A stretch of DNA of 64,000 nt from Glaciecola nitratireducens FR1064 (GCF_000226565.1 NC_016041.1:1-64000); one strand, 5' to 3'; positions 21,800 to 33,581 are shown, counted from the first letter of the stretch. Notes: a model not told the origin generated them from the letters alone. A program made the numbers and translations.

Positions 21800-23233
21800 T
21801 CAGCAAGACTTTAGCAGTCTTGCATAATAGAAACCATCCATTTGTGCTTGGCCGGGCAAAATTTGCAAACCGGGGCATTCAGCTGTGTCATTTTCATGCA
21901 TCGGTAATAAACTGGCGTCGGCTTGAGTCGCCAAAAACTCGGCAATTTGATACTCATTTTCTTGTTTCAATATGGAGCATGTAGCGTAAAGCAATATACC
22001 GCCGGGTTTCACTCGCTGCCAAATTTGTGCCAAAATACGTTTTTGCAATGCCACTGTCGTGTCAATATCGGTCGCTTTCCTCAGCCAACGAATATCGGGA
22101 TGACGGCGAATCACACCGGTAGCGGAACAAGGCGCATCAAGCAAAATACGGTCGTATTGCTTGTCTTTTAAAACGCGTGTTAATGCTTCTTCACTTTCCG
22201 CATCGACGACATATAAATTGAGCCTGTCGCCAAATTCAATATCGTGACCCAAACGCTGCATATTTTCGTCAATACGTTCAAGGCGTTGGCCATCGTTATC
22301 GATTGCGTCTAAGCTTCCGAGCAGCGGTTGGCTTTCTAATATATGTGCAGTTTTTCCGCCCGGTGCGGCACAGCAATCTAATACGTCATCATTCGGCTGT
22401 ACGTCTAATAATTCAGCGGCAAGTTGGGCTGCTAGATCTTGCACTGAGAATAAGCCTTCGGCAAAGCCCGGAAGCATAGTAATATCGGTACGTTTGATAA
22501 GTTTGATAGCGTTTTCGGTTTTTACCTTCAAAAAACTAAGCGGTATCTCATCTGTTTCTGCTGCTTCAAACTCAATACCTTGGGCATCTAATTGACTACT
22601 ATAGTTTATGCTACTTCCCTTTAATGCATTTACCCTTAGCCAAAGAGGTGGGCGAGCATTAATTTGCTCCGCAATGTCATGCACTTGTTCAGGATAGTGT
22701 TGCAGTAGTTGTTTATGCAGCCACTTCGGCAAGCCAACTTGAATATGCGGCACGTTAATTTCTTGTTCTGACAAAGCTTCTCGTTGAAAGCTGCGCAAAT
22801 TAGCATTCACTAGGCCTTTCAAACGATGTTGGTCCAATGCCGCACAAGCCTCTACCGTTTCTGAGACAGCTGCATGTTCAGATGTACGAGTGAAGACCAG
22901 TTGATAAAAGCCAAGCATAATTAAATGTTCGACAATTTTCTGCTCGCCCTTTAGCGGCTTTGAAAGTAATTGGCGAAGCCAATATTGCAGTTTGGGTAAT
23001 TCACGTAAGCAGCCAAACACCATTTCTTGTAGCCAAGCGTTGTCTTTTCCTTCGTGTCTATCGAACACTTTGGGCATGACTTCTCTTGATGATTTACCAT
23101 GTTCCAATATCTGGAAAAGTACCCAAGCGGCATCTGCTCGAAGGTGTGGGCGATGATGTAGCTGATATATACTTGTGCTTTTATGTTTGAAAGCTGATTT
23201 TGAGTTGCTTTTGTTGTTCTGCGATTGCTTCAT
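21800..23233 (-). CDS. rsmB: 16S rRNA (cytosine-967 C5)-methyltransferase RsmB
   Basis: RsmB methylates C967 of 16S rRNA using S-adenosylmethionine. The 477-aa product has an N-terminal NusB-like RNA-binding domain ([17 protein letters not shown]). Its C-terminal Rossmann methyltransferase carries [18 protein letters not shown] (SAM binding, near 275), the [17 protein letters not shown] motif with one of the two catalytic cysteines, and [11 protein letters not shown]. It overlaps fmt by 4 bp (ATGA), which implies translational coupling. The N-terminus is about 28 residues longer than in E. coli and Lys/Ser/Asn-rich. Confidence 0.96.
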   Translation of the reverse strand: MKQSQNNKSNSKSAFKHKSTSIYQLHHRPHLRADAAWVLFQILEHGKSSREVMPKVFDRHEGKDNAWLQEMVFGCLRELPKLQYWLRQLLSKPLKGEQKIVEHLIMLGFYQLVFTRTSEHAAVSETVEACAALDQHRLKGLVNANLRSFQREALSEQEINVPHIQVGLPKWLHKQLLQHYPEQVHDIAEQINARPPLWLRVNALKGSSINYSSQLDAQGIEFEAAETDEIPLSFLKVKTENAIKLIKRTDITMLPGFAEGLFSVQDLAAQLAAELLDVQPNDDVLDCCAAPGGKTAHILESQPLLGSLDAIDNDGQRLERIDENMQRLGHDIEFGDRLNLYVVDAESEEALTRVLKDKQYDRILLDAPCSATGVIRRHPDIRWLRKATDIDTTVALQKRILAQIWQRVKPGGILLYATCSILKQENEYQIAEFLATQADASLLPMHENDTAECPGLQILPGQAQMDGFYYARLLKSC

Positions 23234-24171
23234 GCTAAGCGCTGACCAACAACGAACATGTCTGGTTTTCCATTAATTATGTCTGCCACCGATTGTGCTT
23301 TTTTGCCGGGAATTTGAATATTTGAAAGTAATAAGTTGTGCTCCGAGGTAGCAACCTCAATACCGTTTTTATCCACGTTTACAATAGTGCCCTCTGGCAA
23401 GACATCAAAAGCCTCGACTACTTCAACCTGCCATACTTTGATTGATTCATCGTTGTGCGTAAACCAAACTACTGGCCAAGGATTAAAAGCACGTACGTTT
23501 CGTGCTAATTGCTGAGCGTTCAACGACCAGTCTATGCGAGCTTCTTCTTTCGATAATTTGTGCGCATAGGTAGCTTCATCATCGTTTTGAATCGACGGCG
23601 ATAGGTTCTCTAAATTTTCTAGCGTTTCAATAAGCGCCTGCGGACCCAGTTCCGATAAGTCTTCATAAAGCGTTGCGCTGGTAGCAGCTCCAGTGATTGC
23701 CATACTTTTTTCAAGTAATACAGCACCGGTATCTAAGCCCTCATCCATTTGCATTATGCTAATGCCGGTGAATTTATCACCAGCCCATATTGCACGTTGA
23801 ATTGGAGCGGCTCCTCGCCATTTAGGCAGCAACGAGCCGTGGACATTTAAGCAACCTAGTTTTGGAGCATCTAGCACTGCTTTAGGCAATATAAGACCGT
23901 AAGCAACCACAATCATGATATCGGCATTCAAGGCCGCAAACTGCTGCTGTACTTCTTCATTTTTAAGTGATGCAGGCTGATAAATCGCTGTGCCGTTATT
24001 CAGCGCTAATGTTTTTACTGCACTTGGCATCAGCTTTTTACCACGACCAGCGGGTCGGTCAGGCTGTGTATAAACGCCTATTACATTATGTTCGCTAGCG
24101 TAAAGCGCCGCTAGGTGCTTAGCAGCGAAATCCGGTGTGCCAGCAAATACAATGTTCAATGAATTGGCCAA
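23230..24171 (-). CDS. fmt: Methionyl-tRNA formyltransferase
   Basis: Fmt transfers a formyl group from 10-formyl-THF to Met-tRNA-fMet. The 313-aa protein has the N-terminal [18 protein letters not shown], the [12 protein letters not shown] loop, the catalytic region [20 protein letters not shown] and the [17 protein letters not shown] segment. A C-terminal OB-like domain binds tRNA. It starts 19 bp after def ends; def-fmt-rsmB-trkA is the conserved gammaproteobacterial order. Confidence 0.97.
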   Translation of the reverse strand: MANSLNIVFAGTPDFAAKHLAALYASEHNVIGVYTQPDRPAGRGKKLMPSAVKTLALNNGTAIYQPASLKNEEVQQQFAALNADIMIVVAYGLILPKAVLDAPKLGCLNVHGSLLPKWRGAAPIQRAIWAGDKFTGISIMQMDEGLDTGAVLLEKSMAITGAATSATLYEDLSELGPQALIETLENLENLSPSIQNDDEATYAHKLSKEEARIDWSLNAQQLARNVRAFNPWPVVWFTHNDESIKVWQVEVVEAFDVLPEGTIVNVDKNGIEVATSEHNLLLSNIQIPGKKAQSVADIINGKPDMFVVGQRLA

Positions 24172-24190
24172 TATAGTGATGTCCTTATTG

Positions 24191-24700
24191 CTAGTATTTT
24201 GCTGCCAGTTTGGCTTCTTTCTCGAGCTTCGTTTTAATTCGATTGCGTTTGAGTGGCGATAAATAATCTACCAACAATTTGCCTTTCAGGTGATCGAGTT
24301 CGTGCTGAATACAAATCGCCAGTAAGCCATCGGCTTCAAGTTCAAACGGTTTGCCATCTCGGTCAAGTGCTTTAACCGTGACTTTTTCAGCTCTTTCTAC
24401 TTTCGCGTAGTTATTTGGAACCGATAAGCAACCTTCTTCACTTATTGTTGTACCATCCATTTTTGTGATTTCTGGATTGATAAAAACGCGAGGTTCATTC
24501 TGCTCATCAGACACGTCCATGACCACAACACGTAGGTGAACATCAATTTGTGACGCTGCTAAGCCAATACCTTTTTCGTCTTTCATGGTATCGAACATGT
24601 CGTCCACAAGCGTTTGGATTTCTTTGTTAACTTCCTCTACAGGCGCTGCTACAGTGCGTAGTCTCTCGTCTGGAAAGGTTAATACAGTTCTTACTGCCAT
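24191..24700 (-). CDS. def: Peptide deformylase
   Basis: Def removes the formyl group from nascent proteins. The 169-aa protein shows the three family motifs: [16 protein letters not shown] (metal-ligand Cys) and QHELDHLKG (HEXXH metal site). A GTG 12 bp upstream is in frame, but the ATG at 24700 gives the usual N-terminus [21 protein letters not shown]. It is the first gene of the def-fmt-rsmB-trkA run and is divergent from the LysM gene. Confidence 0.97.
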   Translation of the reverse strand: MAVRTVLTFPDERLRTVAAPVEEVNKEIQTLVDDMFDTMKDEKGIGLAASQIDVHLRVVVMDVSDEQNEPRVFINPEITKMDGTTISEEGCLSVPNNYAKVERAEKVTVKALDRDGKPFELEADGLLAICIQHELDHLKGKLLVDYLSPLKRNRIKTKLEKEAKLAAKY

Positions 24701-24937
24701 TTCTAAAACCACTCATCTAGTCAGTATTAAAAAATATACTATTCATGCAGAATAGTTATTTAAACCTTGCACATATTGTCTATTCTACCGCATAAGCGAT
24801 AGTCTGTGGACTAGATATGGGGTTAATTTTTTAAAAAATAAACCGATAACTAAGTTAATGGACATAAAATATAACTGTCTGTGGCATTTCTAGCCCGAAG
24901 TACAGGCGACTCACGAGTACATAAGAGTAGTATAAGA

Positions 24938-26017
24938 ATGACTATGATGAAAAAATTATCGATGCTAAGCCTGATTGTTTTTGGGATATTTATGCTAAGC
25001 ATCAAATCGGCACTGGCAGATATCATAAATATAAAGACAGATGCACCACAAACGTATGTCGTTGAAAAAGGCGATACACTGTGGGATATATCAAACTTGT
25101 TTCTCGATCAGCCTTGGTTGTGGCCAGAGTTATGGCGCAACAATACGCAAATTGAAAATCCACATTTAATCTATCCAGGTGATGTTTTGCGTTTACGTTA
25201 CGTCGATGGGCAACCGGTAATGGAAATTGTTAGGGATAAGAAGTCACTGTCGTTATCGCCTGAGTCGGTCACCCGAACTAAACCGTCGCCTATCGGTGTG
25301 TTGCCTTGGAAAGTACTTGGACCGTACTTTAAGAACGACAGCATTATCGATCTTGAGGCGTATGATGCGCTGCCAAGACTATTAGGTGATAGCGAAGGCA
25401 CAACGACGTTTGTGAAGAAAGATTTTGTACTGAGCCATAAGCCTGTGAATGCAGATACCAATTACACCATTATTCGTAAGAGTAAGTTGCTTAAGGACGA
25501 AGAGGGAACTGTTATTGGCTATCAAGTAAAGAACGTGGGCGAAGTTGAGTTAATGAACTCAGGTTCAGGTAAGCAACAAATTGTGCGACTTGTGAAAAGT
25601 AACCGTGAAGCCCGTCCTGGTGACAAACTAAGACCGGTTGAAAGCATTGATACCTCTGATTTGATATTACAAGCGTCGACCACACAAATGGGGCGTATCA
25701 TCGCTAACATTGAAGACCGTTCTTTGATTGGTAAGCGTGATGTAGTAGTTATTTCACTGGGGGCTGCAGACGTTAAGCCGGGTATGGTAATGGGGATCTA
25801 TGCACAGGGCCCAGCCATAATGGACAGTGAAAAGCCACGATACGAGCTTGGTCAAAGCGTAGTTAAAGAATTATTCAGCGCGAGCGAGAGAGTTGAGCAG
25901 CCAGCCTTTAAAATTGGTGAGCTGATTATATTTAAAACGTTCGACAATGCGAGTTACGCTTGGATAACGCAGGCTGACAAGCACATGCAGGGCGGAGAAT
26001 ATTTAGGGAAACCTTAA
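24938..26017 (+). CDS. LysM domain protein, exported
   Basis: This is a secreted protein with an N-terminal signal peptide (KKLSMLSLIVFGIFML...) ending near SALA. A LysM peptidoglycan-binding motif follows at once (YVVEKGDTLWDISNLFL ... NPHLIYPGDVLRL). The remaining 270 residues have no motif I recognise. This gene sits between def and dprA in many Alteromonas, Shewanella and Vibrio relatives. An in-frame GTG at 24881 would add 19 residues before the signal peptide, so I used the ATG at 24938; the ATG at 24944 is also possible. A terminator follows, separating it from dprA. Confidence 0.88.
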   Translation: MTMMKKLSMLSLIVFGIFMLSIKSALADIINIKTDAPQTYVVEKGDTLWDISNLFLDQPWLWPELWRNNTQIENPHLIYPGDVLRLRYVDGQPVMEIVRDKKSLSLSPESVTRTKPSPIGVLPWKVLGPYFKNDSIIDLEAYDALPRLLGDSEGTTTFVKKDFVLSHKPVNADTNYTIIRKSKLLKDEEGTVIGYQVKNVGEVELMNSGSGKQQIVRLVKSNREARPGDKLRPVESIDTSDLILQASTTQMGRIIANIEDRSLIGKRDVVVISLGAADVKPGMVMGIYAQGPAIMDSEKPRYELGQSVVKELFSASERVEQPAFKIGELIIFKTFDNASYAWITQADKHMQGGEYLGKP

Positions 26018-26044
26018 TAGCTCGTCACAGCATGTAAAATTTTA

Positions 26045-26077
26045 AAAACAAGTAGCTAAGGCTACTTGTTTTGTTTT
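26045..26077 (+). terminator. Rho-independent terminator after the LysM gene
   Basis: A perfect 12-bp stem (26045-26056 with 26061-26072), a TAAG loop and a T-rich tail separate the LysM gene from dprA. Confidence 0.9.
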
Positions 26078-26109
26078 AGGACTGTAATTACGAACCAAGG
26101 AAGGTTTAT

Positions 26110-27327
26110 ATGATTAATTCAGAAGAAGACATACGCTATTGGTTAGCCTTAACCGCATTGCCTAGTATTGGTATTACAATACTCTTGAAAACGGCAGCGA
26201 AGTTTAGCGTAAGCATGTTCGAATTAGGTACTTTGGATAAAGAAAAGTTGGAATCAGTGGGTTGGCGTGCTGAACAAATAGCCTGTTTACGTGAGCCTCA
26301 TCCTTTCACTCAACGATGCATATCCTGGTTGGCAGCGGCTGACAACCGAAGCATTATTAGTTACCAATGCGAAGAATACCCTGAGCGGCTCAAACAAATC
26401 GCTCAGGCTCCGCTGTTGCTTTTTGCTGATGGTGATCACGGTCTACTGTCAAAGCCGCAACTCGCAGTGGTTGGCAGTCGCGCTCCAACACATAATGGTT
26501 TAACCAATACTCACACCTTGTTAACCGACGTTTTAATGCAATCCGACTTGGTAATTACCAGTGGTTTGGCCTTGGGCATCGATGCCCGAAGTCATATTGC
26601 AGCCTTGGATCTTTGTCAGAGCACGCATGAGAACACACGACTAAGCCGCAGAACCATAGGTGTACTTGGCAATGGAATTGATGTTATTTATCCCAAAAGA
26701 CATGCGCAGCTATATGAACGAATTCGCCAAAACGGACTCTTGGTTAGCGAGTTTCCGCCAAGCATAATGCCATCACCAAAACTCTTTCCGCGACGAAATC
26801 GAATTATCAGTGGATTGAGTTTAGGCACATTAGTCACTGAAGCTAGGATTAAAAGTGGTTCACTCGTCACGGCTAAATACGCAATCGAGCAGGGCCGCGA
26901 AGTGTTCGCTATGCCCAGTAATATAAATAATAAACAAGCCGAAGGTTGTCACTGGTTAATTAAGCAAGGAGCAAAGCTATGCGAATGTGCTCAAGATATC
27001 TTCGATGAGTTGCCTGAACTAATCTTAAAACACGCACAAAAACAGCAGGCTGGAAAAAAACCAAAACAAAACTTGGCAACCACCAAATTGTTAGATAGTG
27101 TAGATAAGGCATCTAATCGTGGTGATGCTCTGCGCTTCGCGGAGCACAGTCAAATAGACGACTCATCTCCGATATTGCAAGCGGTCGATTTTGATGTCAC
27201 CCCAATCGATGTTATTGCTATGCGCACCGGCCAGTCGATTTCGACATTGTTTGTTGAGTTATTAGAATATGAGTTGCGCGGTTTTGTAGCCTCCACTTCC
27301 GAAGGTTACCTTAAATTGAGGGGCTAA
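26110..27327 (+). CDS. dprA: DNA processing protein DprA (Smf)
   Basis: DprA protects incoming single-stranded DNA and loads RecA on it during transformation. The 405-aa protein has an N-terminal helical region, a Rossmann-like core ([64 protein letters not shown]) and a C-terminal winged-helix-like domain after a Lys/Gln-rich linker (about residues 303-345). It begins the tight dprA-smg-zinc finger run, with smg 2 bp after its stop. Presence alone does not show natural competence. Confidence 0.96.
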   Translation: MINSEEDIRYWLALTALPSIGITILLKTAAKFSVSMFELGTLDKEKLESVGWRAEQIACLREPHPFTQRCISWLAAADNRSIISYQCEEYPERLKQIAQAPLLLFADGDHGLLSKPQLAVVGSRAPTHNGLTNTHTLLTDVLMQSDLVITSGLALGIDARSHIAALDLCQSTHENTRLSRRTIGVLGNGIDVIYPKRHAQLYERIRQNGLLVSEFPPSIMPSPKLFPRRNRIISGLSLGTLVTEARIKSGSLVTAKYAIEQGREVFAMPSNINNKQAEGCHWLIKQGAKLCECAQDIFDELPELILKHAQKQQAGKKPKQNLATTKLLDSVDKASNRGDALRFAEHSQIDDSSPILQAVDFDVTPIDVIAMRTGQSISTLFVELLEYELRGFVASTSEGYLKLRG

Positions 27328-27329
27328 TT

Positions 27330-27806
27330 ATGTTTGATATCCTCATGTACTTGTTCGAAAACTTAGTACACAGTGAGAGCGAGTTTAGAGTCGACCACGA
27401 TGAATTAACCGATGAGTTAATAAATGCGGGTTTTCATCACGACGAAATCTACAAAGCCTTAGCTTGGGTTGAAAAGCTGGCGGCACTGCAAAAAACCGAC
27501 GCAACACCTTATTTGTCTCGAGTGGCTGTTCCCAATAGCACAAGAGTCTACACCGCTGAAGAACAAATGCGCCTGGATGTTCAATGCCGCGGTTTCTTAA
27601 TCTTCCTAGAGCAAGTAAAAGTCCTGGATATCAGTACCAGAGAAATGGTGATTGACCGCACAATGGAGATTGAATCTGCAGAGTTTTGCCTAGAAGATCT
27701 GAAGTGGGTGATACTGATGGTGCTATTTAACGTGCCGGGTAAAGAGTGGGCTTATGAGCAAATGGAAGATCTTTTGTTTGAAGCTCAAGAAGGACCTCTT
27801 CATTAA
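27330..27806 (+). CDS. smg: Smg family protein (DUF494)
   Basis: The 158-aa product matches Smg, a conserved protein of unknown function encoded after dprA. It has [16 protein letters not shown] at the N-terminus and [18 protein letters not shown] near the C-terminus. It is acidic, without membrane segments or enzyme motifs. The gene is 2 bp from both neighbours, so it is translated from the dprA transcript. Confidence 0.93.
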   Translation: MFDILMYLFENLVHSESEFRVDHDELTDELINAGFHHDEIYKALAWVEKLAALQKTDATPYLSRVAVPNSTRVYTAEEQMRLDVQCRGFLIFLEQVKVLDISTREMVIDRTMEIESAEFCLEDLKWVILMVLFNVPGKEWAYEQMEDLLFEAQEGPLH

Positions 27807-27808
27807 TA

Positions 27809-28432
27809 ATGGCTAAGATTGATCACTCCTTATTTTCTGCCGATCAACACGCCCTCGACGAAGCTTATGGTAAATGTCCTGAATGTGAGGGGCAGCTTCT
27901 TTTAAAGCACGCTAATAAATCCTCTTTCCTCGCGTGTCAGAACTACCCAGTTTGCAAGCACACACAGCAATTACATAAAAATGATGTCACGGTTCTTAAA
28001 GTGATGGACGGAACCACTTGTCCTGAATGCGCAGAACCTTTGGCAGTAAAAAAAGGCCGATATGGTATGTTTATCGGCTGCACTGGCTTTCCGGACTGTC
28101 ATTTTATTGCTACCAGAGACATGGTAACTAAAGATGGTGTTGTTAAAAGCAACACAAATACAGCAGATGCCAACGGAAACGAGCAGTCTGCGGTAGCATT
28201 ATCTTGTCCAAAATGCCGTCGTGGCACATTAGTAAAACGTCAAAACAAGTTTGGTAAGTATTTTTACGCTTGTGACGACTACCCAAAATGCAAATATATG
28301 GTAAATTCCCTCCCCGTTGATAAGGCCTGTGAAAGTTGCGGTTGGAAAGTGCTTGTGCAGGTCGATAAAAATCACCCCGAAAAAGGATTAATTTGTCCGC
28401 AGGTGAACTGTCAGCATAAACAATCACTATAA
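27809..28432 (+). CDS. Topoisomerase-type zinc-finger protein (YrdD-like)
   Basis: The 207-aa product is made of topoisomerase I C-terminal-type zinc ribbons without a topoisomerase domain. The CX2C pairs are at CPEC/C..YPVC, CPEC/CTGFPDC, CPKC/CDDYPKC and CESC/CPQVNC, so three or four fingers are present. Such proteins probably bind single-stranded nucleic acid, but the function is not established. It begins 2 bp after smg. Confidence 0.9.
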   Translation: MAKIDHSLFSADQHALDEAYGKCPECEGQLLLKHANKSSFLACQNYPVCKHTQQLHKNDVTVLKVMDGTTCPECAEPLAVKKGRYGMFIGCTGFPDCHFIATRDMVTKDGVVKSNTNTADANGNEQSAVALSCPKCRRGTLVKRQNKFGKYFYACDDYPKCKYMVNSLPVDKACESCGWKVLVQVDKNHPEKGLICPQVNCQHKQSL

Positions 28433-28474
28433 TCTTTATTATCCACTGCAATTTGTTATTTTTGGGACCTTTTT

Positions 28475-29988
<1,514 letters not shown>

Positions 29989-30025
29989 AAAGCAAGCTAG
30001 AATCTGCTTTCGCTATCTAATTCCA

Positions 30026-30039
30026 TTGACGTGGATCAA
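30026..30039. promoter_or_regulatory. FNR/Anr-like site 1 upstream of ompW
   Basis: TTGAC-GTGG-ATCAA differs at one position from the FNR/CRP-family anaerobic site TTGAT-N4-ATCAA. It lies 142-155 bp upstream of the ompW ATG. OmpW is an oxygen-responsive, FNR/ArcA-linked porin in E. coli, which supports the reading. Confidence 0.6.
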
Positions 30040-30074
30040 GTGAGGGCGTAAGAATCTTCGGTAACTTCTAAAGC

Positions 30075-30088
30075 TTAATCCAGATCAA
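30075..30088. promoter_or_regulatory. FNR/Anr-like site 2 upstream of ompW
   Basis: TTAAT-CCAG-ATCAA also has one mismatch to TTGAT-N4-ATCAA and lies 49 bp from site 1 centre to centre. Its right half is identical to that of site 1. It is 93-106 bp before the ompW start. Confidence 0.55.
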
Positions 30089-30180
30089 TAATATTAATTT
30101 TTCTCGCATTAGGATAGGCGCCATTAAAGGCTAACGCCTAAACAGTTTCTATCCTTTGTATAACTTAAGCGAGAACTCAT

Positions 30181-30882
30181 ATGAAAAACACGTTCAAAAA
30201 AACAGTCCTTTCTGGTGCTGTACTGCAAGGCATCGTTTTAGCCAGCTTGGCTCTATCTGGCAGTGCAATGGCCTATGAAAAAGGCGACTTCATTGTTCGC
30301 GGTGGCTTTACTAATGTATCCCCTAACGACGATGCATCAAACATTTTTGCCGGTGGCTCCGACTTAGGTGTGAGTGTGAATGTCGATAGCAATACACAAA
30401 TCGGTTTGAACCTTGCCTACTTCGTAACCGACTACGTCAACATTGAAGTACTAGCGGCTACGCCATTTAAACATGATGTTAACTTCAGTGTGGCTGATCC
30501 CTTGGGCACAGGCAATCAATTAGGTGAAGTTAAGCATTTGCCACCGTCAGTGACAGCTAACTATTACTTCATGGACTCGTCATCTGCTTTTCAACCTTAT
30601 ATTGGCGCGGGTCTTAACTTTACGATTTTCTTCGATGAGAAATTTACAAATGCTAATAAGACAGCCGGGTTAACTGACTTAGATTTAGACAACTCTTTCG
30701 GTCTAACGGCGCAACTCGGTGCTGATTATAAAATTGATGAAAAGTGGCACTTAAATGCATCTGTTCGTTACATTGATATTGATACAGAGGCAAGTTTCAA
30801 AGTTGGCGACGCAGATGGCTATGTTAGTGATATCCAAATTGATCCAACGGTTATTACTGTGTCCTTAGGCTACACTTTTTAA
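30181..30882 (+). CDS. ompW: OmpW family outer membrane protein
   Basis: OmpW proteins are small eight-stranded outer membrane beta-barrels that pass hydrophobic molecules. The 233-aa product has a Sec signal peptide ending near GSAMA and mature YEKGDFIVRGGFTNVSPND. Family hallmarks are IGLNLAYFVTDYVNIEVLAATPFKHD and QPYIGAGLNFTIFFDE. It ends in a terminal aromatic strand VSLGYTF, the outer membrane insertion signal. It has its own upstream region with two FNR-like sites and is followed by a gap before aroE. Confidence 0.94.
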   Translation: MKNTFKKTVLSGAVLQGIVLASLALSGSAMAYEKGDFIVRGGFTNVSPNDDASNIFAGGSDLGVSVNVDSNTQIGLNLAYFVTDYVNIEVLAATPFKHDVNFSVADPLGTGNQLGEVKHLPPSVTANYYFMDSSSAFQPYIGAGLNFTIFFDEKFTNANKTAGLTDLDLDNSFGLTAQLGADYKIDEKWHLNASVRYIDIDTEASFKVGDADGYVSDIQIDPTVITVSLGYTF

Positions 30883-31085
30883 TTTTGATTAAGCTTTGAA
30901 TAAGTGAAATACAAGGCCTGATTTCGGTAACCTCCTGAACTCAGGTCTCTCACTTTCTTCTAAATACCCATTTTGATTTCGATATCGGTATTATTGTTGA
31001 GGCAATAAAACCGTGCACAGGGTTAATTTTAATTAGCTTTCATGTATCCTCTTGTCATGTATTCCAATTTAAAGTTAAGAACTTC

Positions 31086-31937
31086 GTGCCAGAAAATTCC
31101 ACATCTATTAAAAAGCTCGCAGTATTCGGCAACCCAATTGCGCAGAGTAAATCGCCGCTAATTCATCAAATGTTTGCAGAGCAGTTTAATATGACAATTA
31201 GTTATGAGCGTATTTTGGGAGAGGAACTTACTTTCAAAGACCAGTTAACTGATTTTTTTGCTGACGCTAATGCGGTGGGCGCTAACATCACTATGCCTTT
31301 CAAAGAAGCGGCAGCCAACTGGGCGCATGAGAAATCGACAGGGGTAACAAAAGCAAATGCTGCGAATACTTTAATTAGGCAGCCGAATGGGTTTCGTGCT
31401 GAAACAACGGACGGCAAGGGCCTAGTGTCTGACTTGTTGCGAAACAACATATCTTTAACTAGCAAAAAGGTGCTGCTAATTGGCGCTGGCGGAGCAGCTC
31501 GCGGAGCTATCGAAGATTTATTGTCTGAGCATCCAGCTCATATATACATAAGCAATCGAAGTGCATTGAATGCGCAGCGGCTAGTTAAAATTGCTCATGA
31601 TAAAAGAGTAAGCGCAGTGACTGAAAATGAATGCCAAGAACTGAGCGTTGATGTGATCATTAATGCTACGTCACTCAGTTTGAATGGTAAATTTCCCGCT
31701 GTAGGGGATGCTATATTTTCTAGTCACCCTGCGGTTTACGATATGGTCTATCAAGATGCAGATACGTGTTTTATTAAAAAAGCAAAAGCACTCGGCTGTA
31801 CAAAGGCGTTTGATGGATTAGGTATGCTGGTGGGTCAGGCTGCCGAGAGTTTTTATTTGTGGTTTGGTCTACGACCCGACGTTGAGCCAGTGCTCGCGCG
31901 TATGCGACAAGAACTGACTAGTAGTACAAAATTGTAG
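31086..31937 (+). CDS. aroE: Shikimate dehydrogenase
   Basis: AroE reduces 3-dehydroshikimate with NADPH in aromatic amino acid synthesis. The 283-aa protein has the substrate site AVFGNPIAQSKSPLIHQMF, the catalytic Lys in ANITMPFKEAA, the nucleotide-binding glycine loop VLLIGAGGAARGA and the C-terminal GLGMLVGQAAESFYLW. The GTG at 31086 is the chosen start; no upstream in-frame ATG was found. It is convergent with the carbonic-anhydrase-like gene, 4 bp apart. Confidence 0.96.
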   Translation: MPENSTSIKKLAVFGNPIAQSKSPLIHQMFAEQFNMTISYERILGEELTFKDQLTDFFADANAVGANITMPFKEAAANWAHEKSTGVTKANAANTLIRQPNGFRAETTDGKGLVSDLLRNNISLTSKKVLLIGAGGAARGAIEDLLSEHPAHIYISNRSALNAQRLVKIAHDKRVSAVTENECQELSVDVIINATSLSLNGKFPAVGDAIFSSHPAVYDMVYQDADTCFIKKAKALGCTKAFDGLGMLVGQAAESFYLWFGLRPDVEPVLARMRQELTSSTKL

Positions 31938-31941
31938 GGTG

Positions 31942-32472
31942 CTATTGTCCCAGATACTCGCGACTCAACTCAACGTAGTTAATAGCACTCTGTTTTAGAA
32001 AAGCCATTTCAGCGTCATTTAGCAGTCTCTTTTTAACCGCTGGATTGCCGACATATAAATAACCACTTTCCAGCACCTTGTTTGGCGCGATTAATGATCC
32101 CGCGCCGATAAAAACATCATCTTGCACAACAGCGCCGTCCATTATAATGGCACCCATTCCAACTAAGATTCTATTTCCTAACTGACAGCCATGCAGCATA
32201 CACTTATGCCCAACGGTGACATCGTCACCAACAATAAGTGGAAAGCCCATTGGATTTTGCTTCGACTTTCGCGTCACATGCAATACCGAACCATCTTGGA
32301 CGTTAGTGCGCTTTCCAATTCGAATAACATTAACGTCACCTCTTGCTGCAACCAATGGCCAAATGCTGCTTTGCTCACCTAAACTGATGTCACCCACTAA
32401 TACCGCGCTTTCGTCTATATAGACAGAACTGTCAAACGTCGGAGTGATACTGCGATAGCTACGAATTGCCAT
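31942..32472 (-). CDS. yrdA: Gamma-class carbonic anhydrase-like hexapeptide protein
   Basis: The 176-aa product is a left-handed beta-helix protein of the YrdA/CaiE-like gamma-carbonic anhydrase group. Imperfect hexapeptide repeats run through VYIDESAVLVGDISLGEQSSIWPLVAARGDVN. Likely zinc-binding His residues lie in DGSVLHVTRK and VGHKCMLHGC. Many relatives bind metal, but catalytic activity is not proven. Its 3' end abuts aroE, as yrdA does in E. coli. Confidence 0.9.
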   Translation of the reverse strand: MAIRSYRSITPTFDSSVYIDESAVLVGDISLGEQSSIWPLVAARGDVNVIRIGKRTNVQDGSVLHVTRKSKQNPMGFPLIVGDDVTVGHKCMLHGCQLGNRILVGMGAIIMDGAVVQDDVFIGAGSLIAPNKVLESGYLYVGNPAVKKRLLNDAEMAFLKQSAINYVELSREYLGQ

Positions 32473-32571
32473 GAAAAACCCTTGTACAAATAAAATGCGA
32501 TATCAAAGTATAAAGAGTATAAAGGGCTCAGAGTGAATTAAAAAGAGTTTAGGCAAGATAATGGGGTCAGG

Positions 32572-33189
32572 TTAAGAAAGCGCTAACCATATCCCAACAC
32601 CCGCTAATAAACTCCCCGCAATCCTATTTAGCCAAACCGCGTTGTTTCCGCGATTTAGCAGGCGTTTTAAGCCTTTGCCGCCATTTGCATATATAAGCAT
32701 GCAAATGATTTCGCTCAGCATGATGATAATAAGTAGGACTGAAAACTGAAGAGCTATAGGTTTATCTAGTGAGATGAATGGGGGAAGTATTGAAACCATA
32801 AACGCCCAACCTTTCGGATTGGCGACGGCCGTAACGTAGCCTTGAGAAATAAGGTTCTTAGCAGAAAGTTGACTATTGTTAATATCGTTCTGTGACAAAT
32901 TTGCATTGGCTCGCCACATTTTAATACCCAAATAGACGAGGTACGCTCCACCTATCCATTTAAACCAAGAGAACAACACTGGATAGTTGAGCATGATACT
33001 TGCCACACCTAGTACCGCCAGTATTGCAACTGTTGCAACTCCAAAGACTTCACCAAGCATCATCCACATTGTCCTTCTTACACCAACACTCATGCCTAAT
33101 GTCATTGCGAGTGTCATGCACATACCAGGAGTAATAGAGATAAAAAACCAAGTTGGGATAAAAACGACAAGGATAGCTATATCAGGCAT
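32572..33189 (-). CDS. LysE/RhtB family amino acid exporter
   Basis: The 205-aa protein has the features of the LysE/RhtB family: the N-terminal FISITPGMCMTLAMTLGMSVG signature, about six hydrophobic segments, WIGGAYLVYLGIKMWR and a C-terminal AGSLLAGVGIWLALS. The substrate (homoserine, threonine or another amino acid) cannot be read from sequence. The stop codon lies inside a GGGGTCAG-type repeat fragment (plus strand 32563-32576). Confidence 0.9.
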   Translation of the reverse strand: MPDIAILVVFIPTWFFISITPGMCMTLAMTLGMSVGVRRTMWMMLGEVFGVATVAILAVLGVASIMLNYPVLFSWFKWIGGAYLVYLGIKMWRANANLSQNDINNSQLSAKNLISQGYVTAVANPKGWAFMVSILPPFISLDKPIALQFSVLLIIIMLSEIICMLIYANGGKGLKRLLNRGNNAVWLNRIAGSLLAGVGIWLALS

Positions 33190-33392
33190 AAGGACTTATT
33201 TCGGAGTGTTTGATTATGTAATGTGCCTCTATTATTCATCAATATGATAAGAGTTACATTATAATAAACGTCAATCGTTAAGTTTATTCAGAGAATTTGT
33301 TCTCAAACTGTAAGTAAAAGATGCTTTTTTGAGCCTTTCGTACTAATAACCAACAAACGAGCATAAAAATTACATTTTTTTGCAAAAGGGGC

Positions 33393-33420
33393 TTGAACAA
33401 GTGTTTTTAATCTGTAGAAT
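33393..33420 (+). promoter_or_regulatory. rRNA operon promoter P1
   Basis: TTGAAC (33393-33398), 16-bp spacer and TAGAAT (33415-33420) are followed at once by GCGCGC, the GC-rich discriminator typical of stringently controlled rRNA promoters. Confidence 0.7.
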
Positions 33421-33553
33421 GCGCGCTCTGTTCAAGGGAGGCAGCCAAACAGCAGTTTGCTGGTTCGCACGAACAGGATGTTTTAGGGCAGTTTGAATTG
33501 GTTTTATCGTTTACTTCGGTTAAAAATAAATTCAAATTAAATTGCAAAAAACC

Positions 33554-33581
33554 TTGACAATAAAAACGATGCAGGTAGTAT
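33554..33581 (+). promoter_or_regulatory. rRNA operon promoter P2
   Basis: TTGACA (33554-33559), 16-bp spacer and TAGTAT (33576-33581) are preceded by an A/T-rich UP-element-like stretch (about 33520-33552). It lies about 160 bp after P1, the classic tandem arrangement. Confidence 0.8.

Noticed and set aside
30907-30955. Possible terminator after ompW (AAGTGA ... TCACTT with inner GCCTGA/TCAGGT)
   Set aside because: Large loop and no clean T tract; too weak to call.
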